From assembly GCA_034006265.1 (NCBI GenBank), contig JAVETB010000095.1, positions 1-10,661 of the forward strand: DNA of 10,661 nucleotides, in the 5' to 3' direction. Below the pieces are notes generated by a model. That model worked only from the letters and a program-made list of their open reading frames with translations. It was not told the origin of the DNA and made no database searches. Positions 7,650 to 10,661 of the stretch are shown here, piece after piece (position 1 is the stretch's first letter; each line of letters opens with the position of its first letter). This stretch comes from Syntrophus sp034006265 (GTDB lineage: Bacteria; Desulfobacterota; Syntrophia; Syntrophales; Syntrophaceae). A program made the translations under genes and the position numbers.

Positions 7650-8414
7650 ATGCTTTTAGTCATTGATGTGGGAAACACCAATACGGTTCTCGGCGTGTTC
7701 GACGGAGAGGAACTGGTCCATGACTGGCGGATCCGAACCGTCATCGAACACACGGTGGATGAGTACGGCATGCTCATGTACAACCTCTACAAGTCCAGCA
7801 AGATAAGCTCAAAGGCGATTCAGCACATCATTATCTCCTGCGTCGTGCCGCCGATGCTTCATATCCTGGATCGAGTCTGCGAGAAGTATTTTCAGGTAAA
7901 GCCCCTTATCGTCGGTCCAGGAATCAAAACAGGAATGCCCATCTTCTATGACAATCCGCGGGAGGTCGGAGCGGACCGGATCGTCAACGCTGTAGCGGCC
8001 TATGAAAAATACCGCCAGGAAGCCATCGTCGTCGATTTCGGAACGGCCACCACCTTTGACTATGTCTCCCAGAAGGGCGAGTATATGGGCGGATGCATCT
8101 CGCCGGGGATCGTTATCTCCAGCGAAGCCCTCTTCAAGCGCGCCTCCAAACTTCCCCGAGTCGATTTCAGCACGCCGAAATCCATCGTCGCCAAAGATAC
8201 GGTCAGCAGCATGCAGGCGGGGATCATCTTCGGCTACGCCGGCCTCGTGGATGGGATCGTGGCCCGCATGAAAGAGGAGGTCCAGTCCAATCCACTGGTG
8301 ATTGCCACGGGCGGTCTGGCCAGGGTCGTTCAAAGCGAGGCGAAAAGCATCGGCATCGTGGATGAGATGCTCACCCTGGAGGGGCTCCGCCTGATCTACA
8401 TGAGAAACAACTGA
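7650..8414 (+). CDS. coaX: Type III pantothenate kinase CoaX
   Basis: Phosphorylates pantothenate, the first committed step of CoA synthesis. The 254-aa product belongs to the ASKHA-fold type III family, which is unrelated to E. coli CoaA. Visible motifs are DVGNTN (6-11, phosphate-1 loop), GADR (107-110), DFGTATTFD (129-137, phosphate-2 with the catalytic-type aspartate), GGCISPG (147-153) and ATGGLARV (219-226, adenosine motif). AGGA at 7640-7643 lies 6 bases before the ATG, and the birA stop is 12 bases upstream. It is the last gene of the operon and converges on the decayed lectin gene. Placement beside birA is common in bacteria with this kinase type. Confidence 0.96.
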   Translation: MLLVIDVGNTNTVLGVFDGEELVHDWRIRTVIEHTVDEYGMLMYNLYKSSKISSKAIQHIIISCVVPPMLHILDRVCEKYFQVKPLIVGPGIKTGMPIFYDNPREVGADRIVNAVAAYEKYRQEAIVVDFGTATTFDYVSQKGEYMGGCISPGIVISSEALFKRASKLPRVDFSTPKSIVAKDTVSSMQAGIIFGYAGLVDGIVARMKEEVQSNPLVIATGGLARVVQSEAKSIGIVDEMLTLEGLRLIYMRNN

Positions 8415-8418
8415 TCCA

Positions 8419-8931
8419 TTAAAACCTTTTCCTCAAGGTCGTTTTTTGAAACTGTCTTTGCAGAGGGAACGGCCTGCCGGGTGCAAACAGGAGAAGGGCG
8501 GACGGCAGCAGGACGGGGGCCGTCTCTATGATGACGCAAAAGTTGACTTGACCCCCATTAAGGTCATTCCATTCCCCTTTGCTATTTCAGTTCATAACGG
8601 CATAATCTTCACCATTGGCATCTTTGGGCTCCCCACTAGCCCAGTTCGTGTAGGTAACCGCTTCGCCTGAGATCCATTCCCATGTTCCCTCTGAAGCTTG
8701 GTCGGTGAAACCGATCCAGAGATTGCTCGCGGTAAACTGTCTTGCAGCCACGACTGCTCAGCCGCATCGTTGATGGTTACGAGGTGGCCGCCTTTTAATA
8801 CGGCCTCACTTTCGCACGAATTCCAAGTTCCTGTGTTGTCGGTCAATTTCATAGTAATGTCCGTTATACAGAACCGGTGCGGGCCAAACGTTTCCCGCCA
8901 AGGCAAACAAGAAAACGCCCAAAACAAACAT
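8419..8931 (-). pseudogene. Decayed C-type-lectin-like secreted protein with PEP-CTERM-like tail
   Basis: Read on the - strand, the pieces assemble in order into one lectin-domain protein. A hydrophobic leader (MFVLGVFLFALAGNVWPA) is followed by LYNGHYYE. After a 1-base insertion in the A-run at 8849-8847 the frame moves to LTDNTGTWNSCESEAV and GGHLVTINDAAEQSWLQ. A 1-base loss near 8742-8739 restores the first frame, giving NLWIGFTDQASEGTWEWISG and NWASGEPKDANGEDYAVMN. A TGA at 8589-8587 then sits where Trp is expected, and the frame resumes with NSKGEWNDLNGG and CVIIE. The end, APVLLPSALLLFAPG (8520 downward) plus a basic tail, resembles a VPLPA/PEP-CTERM sorting signal. A further indel near 8475 is possible. 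The frame ends at TAA 8421-8419. In-frame sequence upstream to ATT at 8964-8962 adds a KGQR-type basic n-region, so the original start may also be lost. Lectin family assignment is from motif recognition. Sequencing error could explain some lesions but is less likely for all of them. Confidence 0.75.
8424..8447. terminator. Possible terminator between coaX and the lectin pseudogene
   Basis: A short stem, ACCTT (8424-8428) with AAGGT (8435-8439) and a 6-base loop, is followed by CG and six Ts (8442-8447) on the + strand. On the - strand the same stem is followed by TTTT. It could end both converging transcripts. The stem has only 5 base pairs, so it would be weak. Confidence 0.4.
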
Positions 8932-8945
8932 GATGCCAATGGCGA

Positions 8946-8974
8946 TTGATCTTTGCCCTTTAATCCTTTATAAA
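8946..8974 (+). promoter_or_regulatory. Sigma70-type promoter for the slp pair
   Basis: TTGATC (8946-8951) and TATAAA (8969-8974) are separated by exactly 17 bases, giving an expected start near 8981 and a 64-base leader. The -35 box lies at the 5' edge of the lectin pseudogene. The -10 lies in a palindromic TTTATAAA that could also serve the opposite strand, where TTGTGT lies 18 bases upstream of a TATAAA. Confidence 0.6.
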
Positions 8975-9004
8975 AACAAGAGCGCTTTGAACACAAAACG
9001 GGCA

Positions 9005-9028
9005 TGCCGGATTTCTCTTCCACCGGCA
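9005..9028 (+). promoter_or_regulatory. Small 5' leader hairpin before slp gene 1
   Basis: TGCCGG (9005-9010) pairs with CCGGCA (9023-9028) around a 12-base loop. It ends 6 bases before the GGGGG ribosome binding site (9035-9039) of the gene at 9045. It may affect message stability or translation, but no function is shown. Confidence 0.35.
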
Positions 9029-9044
9029 GAAAACGGGGGTTGTC

Positions 9045-9569
9045 ATGAGTCTCCGAAGACGTTTCCGAATCTTCTTCTTTGTATTTCTGATCGTATTTCC
9101 GTTTTACATAACGGGTTGCACTTCCGTTATCTCCAAACCGGTTCGGGACAGCGTAAATCCCGGCATCACCTTCCAGGAGCTGAAGGGCCATCCGGAGCGG
9201 TACGCCGGCACGATGGTCCTGCTGGGCGGGGAGATTGTGGCAACGACGGTGAGAAAGGAGGCAAGCTGGATTGAGGTCGTCCAGAAACCTCTCGGCTGGG
9301 AGGATCAGCCCAGGACTACCGACCTCAGTCACGGCCGTTTTCTGGTCCTGTTCCAGGGGTTCCTGGACCCGGCGATCTATGAAAGGGGGCGGAAGATCAC
9401 GGTTGCCGGTGAGGTTCAGGGCAGAAAGGTTCTCCCTCTCGGCGAGATCGAATATATCTATCCCGTCATTCTTCCGAAAGAACTTCATGTCTGGAAGCCG
9501 GCGGAGATCCATGACGGACCGAGGTTTGGCATCGGCGTCGGCATTGGAGTAGGAGGAGTCATCCGATGA
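9045..9569 (+). CDS. Slp-family outer-membrane lipoprotein (first of tandem pair)
   Basis: A 174-aa product related to Slp, the starvation-inducible outer-membrane lipoprotein family. A basic start (MSLRRRFR) and a hydrophobic segment lead to lipobox ITGC with the lipidated Cys at residue 25, so a mature lipid-anchored envelope protein is expected. The Slp domain shows FQELKGHPERYAGTMVLLGG, then GRFLVLFQGFLDPAIYERGR followed by KITVAGEV, and an EIEYIYPVI strand. The C-terminus is a short glycine-valine run (GIGVGIGVGG). GGGGG at 9035-9039 lies 5 bases before the ATG. The stop overlaps the next gene by ATGA, so the two are translationally coupled. The biochemical function of Slp proteins is unknown. 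In E. coli Slp is linked to stationary-phase and acid stress. Residue after the Cys is Thr, not Asp, consistent with outer-membrane sorting by the E. coli rule. Confidence 0.88.
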   Translation: MSLRRRFRIFFFVFLIVFPFYITGCTSVISKPVRDSVNPGITFQELKGHPERYAGTMVLLGGEIVATTVRKEASWIEVVQKPLGWEDQPRTTDLSHGRFLVLFQGFLDPAIYERGRKITVAGEVQGRKVLPLGEIEYIYPVILPKELHVWKPAEIHDGPRFGIGVGIGVGGVIR

Positions 9570-10081
9570 AAAGACCTTTGATCCTTGCCCTGATCTCTCT
9601 TATCCTGGCAACGGCCTGTGTGCCCTTTCCCAGGAATCTGGTGAGGGATGCGCAACCCGCCGTATCCGTATTCGATGTCCAGAAGGAACCCGATCGCTAC
9701 CGCGGGAAAGTGGTCATCTGGGGCGGCGTCGTTATTGAAGCCTTGAACCTCCGGGATGAAACCGTCCTCAAGGTCATGCAGACGGATCTCGATTTTCAAA
9801 AGCGTCCCACCAATACCGCCAGCTCACCTGGGCGGTTTCTGGTGCGCTGTAAGGGTTTTCTCGACCCGTACATCTACAGCAAAGGTCGTGAAATAACGGT
9901 TGCAGGCGTCATCATCGGGAAGGAAGAGCAGAAAATCGGAGAAATTCTCTATGCCTATCCCGTTTTGGAAGCCCAGGAAATCCGCCTGTGGGAAGAGAAA
10001 CAGGATCCCCGGTACTGGGGGCCGCCCTACGGGTGGGGCTATCCCTATCCATGGTGGCCTGAATATCCATACTGGTGGTGA
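9566..10081 (+). CDS. Slp-family outer-membrane lipoprotein (second of tandem pair)
   Basis: A 171-aa paralogue of the preceding gene. The signal peptide MKRPLILALISLILATAC has the lipidated Cys at residue 18, followed by Val. Family segments align with the first copy: EPDRYRGKVVIWGG, GRFLVRCKGFLDPYIYSKGR then EITVAGVIIG, and EILYAYPVL. It differs in its C-terminus, about 25 residues dominated by Trp, Tyr, Pro and Gly (ending YPWWPEYPYWW), an aromatic tail often seen in this family. AGGAGG at 9551-9556, inside the first gene, is its ribosome binding site 9 bases before the ATG. The two probably act in the same envelope layer, perhaps as a hetero-oligomer, which is inference. A terminator follows 13 bases after the stop. 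Confidence 0.88.
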   Translation: MKRPLILALISLILATACVPFPRNLVRDAQPAVSVFDVQKEPDRYRGKVVIWGGVVIEALNLRDETVLKVMQTDLDFQKRPTNTASSPGRFLVRCKGFLDPYIYSKGREITVAGVIIGKEEQKIGEILYAYPVLEAQEIRLWEEKQDPRYWGPPYGWGYPYPWWPEYPYWW

Positions 10082-10093
10082 GTAAAGAAAACA

Positions 10094-10118
10094 GCGGTCG
10101 CCTGGAAACCGCCTTTTT
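10094..10118 (+). terminator. Intrinsic terminator after the slp pair
   Basis: GCGGT (10094-10098) pairs with ACCGC (10108-10112) around a 9-base loop, followed by C and five Ts (10114-10118). It starts 13 bases after the stop codon of the second Slp gene. Confidence 0.6.
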
Positions 10119-10357
10119 GTCATTCCCGTTCCACCCCACCGTCGAAGAGACTTGCCGTGTGTTGCGCCTTCTCCGGTTTCACCGCCCGGCCCCTTCCGTC
10201 CCCACCCGTATCATTCCCCTTCATGGTACCGACATGAAAAAAAGCCGACATTTCCGTTGCAGGTAAATTTGTGTCTGCCGGGCTGCCTTCATGATCGCTC
10301 CCCGGGATAGCCCGCCCTTCAAACCCAAGGCATTACAGCCGCATCATTTCTCAAGTT

Positions 10358-10386
10358 TTGGCCCGACCTGCCGAATAACTTAATAT
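10358..10386 (+). promoter_or_regulatory. Candidate promoter upstream of the structured leader
   Basis: TTGGCC (10358-10363) and TAATAT (10381-10386) are 17 bases apart, each matching four of six consensus positions. Transcription from here would give a leader of about 215 bases containing the 10440-10489 structure. Confidence 0.35.
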
Positions 10387-10439
10387 CAACCAGATCATTT
10401 TACAGACGTCGTCCTTCGGGTTTCACAAATGGCGATTAT

Positions 10440-10489
10440 CCCGCTGTCCCTGTTGTACAGCGCCAGGGGTTTCAGCAGGCCGCAGCGGG
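10440..10489 (+). promoter_or_regulatory. Nested stem-loop, possible leader RNA element
   Basis: CCCGCTG (10440-10446) pairs perfectly with CAGCGGG (10483-10489). Inside it, CCCTG (10448-10452) can pair with CAGGG (10464-10468). A competing hairpin pairs CGCTGT (10442-10447) with ACAGCG (10457-10462). Mutually exclusive folds suggest a regulated leader, but no known class is identified. Confidence 0.35.
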
Positions 10490-10533
10490 TTTATATGCCA
10501 TGCCGTCGTCAGGGGATCATGCCTCCCCCTCCC

Positions 10534-10562
10534 TTGCCGGCTCTTTAGGATGGAAAGATAAC
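10534..10562 (+). promoter_or_regulatory. Candidate promoter close to the right-edge gene
   Basis: TTGCCG (10534-10539) and GATAAC (10557-10562) are 17 bases apart, each matching four of six consensus positions. The expected start near 10569 would give a leader of about 40 bases to the gene at 10608. It is an alternative to the promoter at 10358-10386. Confidence 0.35.
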
Positions 10563-10607
10563 AGGCTAATCCCTTGAGGACGAACACATAACGGGTGAGA
10601 GGAACCG

Positions 10608-10661
10608 ATGATGAAAGTGATGGTGATGGCAGCACCCCCCGCTGGAGACGAAAAACGAAAT
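10608..10661 (+). CDS. 5' end of an unidentified gene, cut by the window edge
   Basis: GAGAGGA (10596-10602) is followed by ATG at 10608 and a second ATG at 10611, spaced 5 and 8 bases from the ribosome binding site. The frame stays open to the last base, reading MMKVMVMAAPPAGDEKRN. The short beta-strand-like start followed by a PP turn recalls Rossmann or B12-binding/radical-SAM N-termini, but 18 codons are too few to assign a family. The 489 non-coding bases before it suggest it begins a new transcription unit. Confidence 0.5.
   Translation, partial: MMKVMVMAAPPAGDEKRN

Larger units (their letters stand above)
10119..10607. other. Long non-coding region with candidate leader RNA
   Basis: No gene is supported on either strand. 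The stretch contains an AT-rich patch around 10373-10405, two candidate + strand promoters and a nested hairpin at 10440-10489. It matches no riboswitch class that I can recognise. A lone GACCTGCC at about 10364-10371 recalls the end of a cobalamin B12 box, but the rest of that riboswitch is absent. Confidence 0.5.

Noticed and set aside
8587..8589. TGA in the lectin remnant as a recoded selenocysteine codon
   Set aside because: The position fits a lost Trp (TGG to TGA), there is no visible SECIS hairpin, and the same gene has two frameshifts, so decay is the simpler explanation.
8592..9512. Long - strand open frame of 306 codons overlapping the first Slp gene
   Set aside because: Only its distal part (about 8740-8850) matches the lectin domain. 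The rest is out of frame with the lectin or antisense to the Slp gene, so the length is accidental.
10362..10371. Cobalamin riboswitch B12 box
   Set aside because: Only GACCTGCC matches. The upstream conserved core and the rest of the box are absent.
10423..10635. Small - strand open frame of 70 codons near the right edge
   Set aside because: No ribosome binding site or recognisable motif, and it overlaps the structured region and the start of the right-edge gene.

Overview
The window looks like a stretch of chromosome from a Gram-negative anaerobe-type bacterium, most likely from the former Deltaproteobacteria (Desulfobacterota, Syntrophus-like). This assignment is an inference. It rests on the mutL-miaA-valS-nadC-birA-coaX gene order, an endonuclease-type MutL, tandem Slp-type outer-membrane lipoproteins and a PEP-CTERM-like lectin remnant. 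No rRNA, tRNA, insertion sequence, CRISPR array or phage gene is visible.

Layout. Positions 1-234 are non-coding with two GC-rich hairpins. Positions 235-8414 hold six housekeeping genes, all on the + strand: mutL (mismatch repair), miaA (tRNA dimethylallyltransferase), valS (valyl-tRNA synthetase), nadC (quinolinate phosphoribosyltransferase), birA (biotin-protein ligase without a DNA-binding domain) and coaX (type III pantothenate kinase). mutL/miaA and valS/nadC/birA/coaX are each tightly packed. Between them lies a 156-base leader (3129-3284) with a terminator-like hairpin next to the valS ribosome binding site and alternative pairings typical of attenuation. The last three genes supply NAD, protein-bound biotin and CoA, so the operon joins tRNA charging with cofactor supply.

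Positions 8415-9044 contain no intact gene. On the - strand they carry a decayed gene for a secreted C-type-lectin-like protein with a PEP-CTERM/VPLPA-like C-terminal anchor. It is broken by two compensating frameshifts and a Trp-to-stop change. A good sigma70-type promoter (8946-8974) lies at its 5' end and points the other way, into two overlapping Slp-family lipoprotein genes (9045-10081) that end at a terminator.

The last ~525 bases before 10608 are non-coding, with two candidate promoters and a multi-stem hairpin that could be the leader of a new gene starting at 10608 or 10611. Only about 17 codons of that gene are inside the window.

No clearly new multi-gene system is present. The items most worth a second look are the valS leader, the lectin pseudogene and the structured leader near the right edge.
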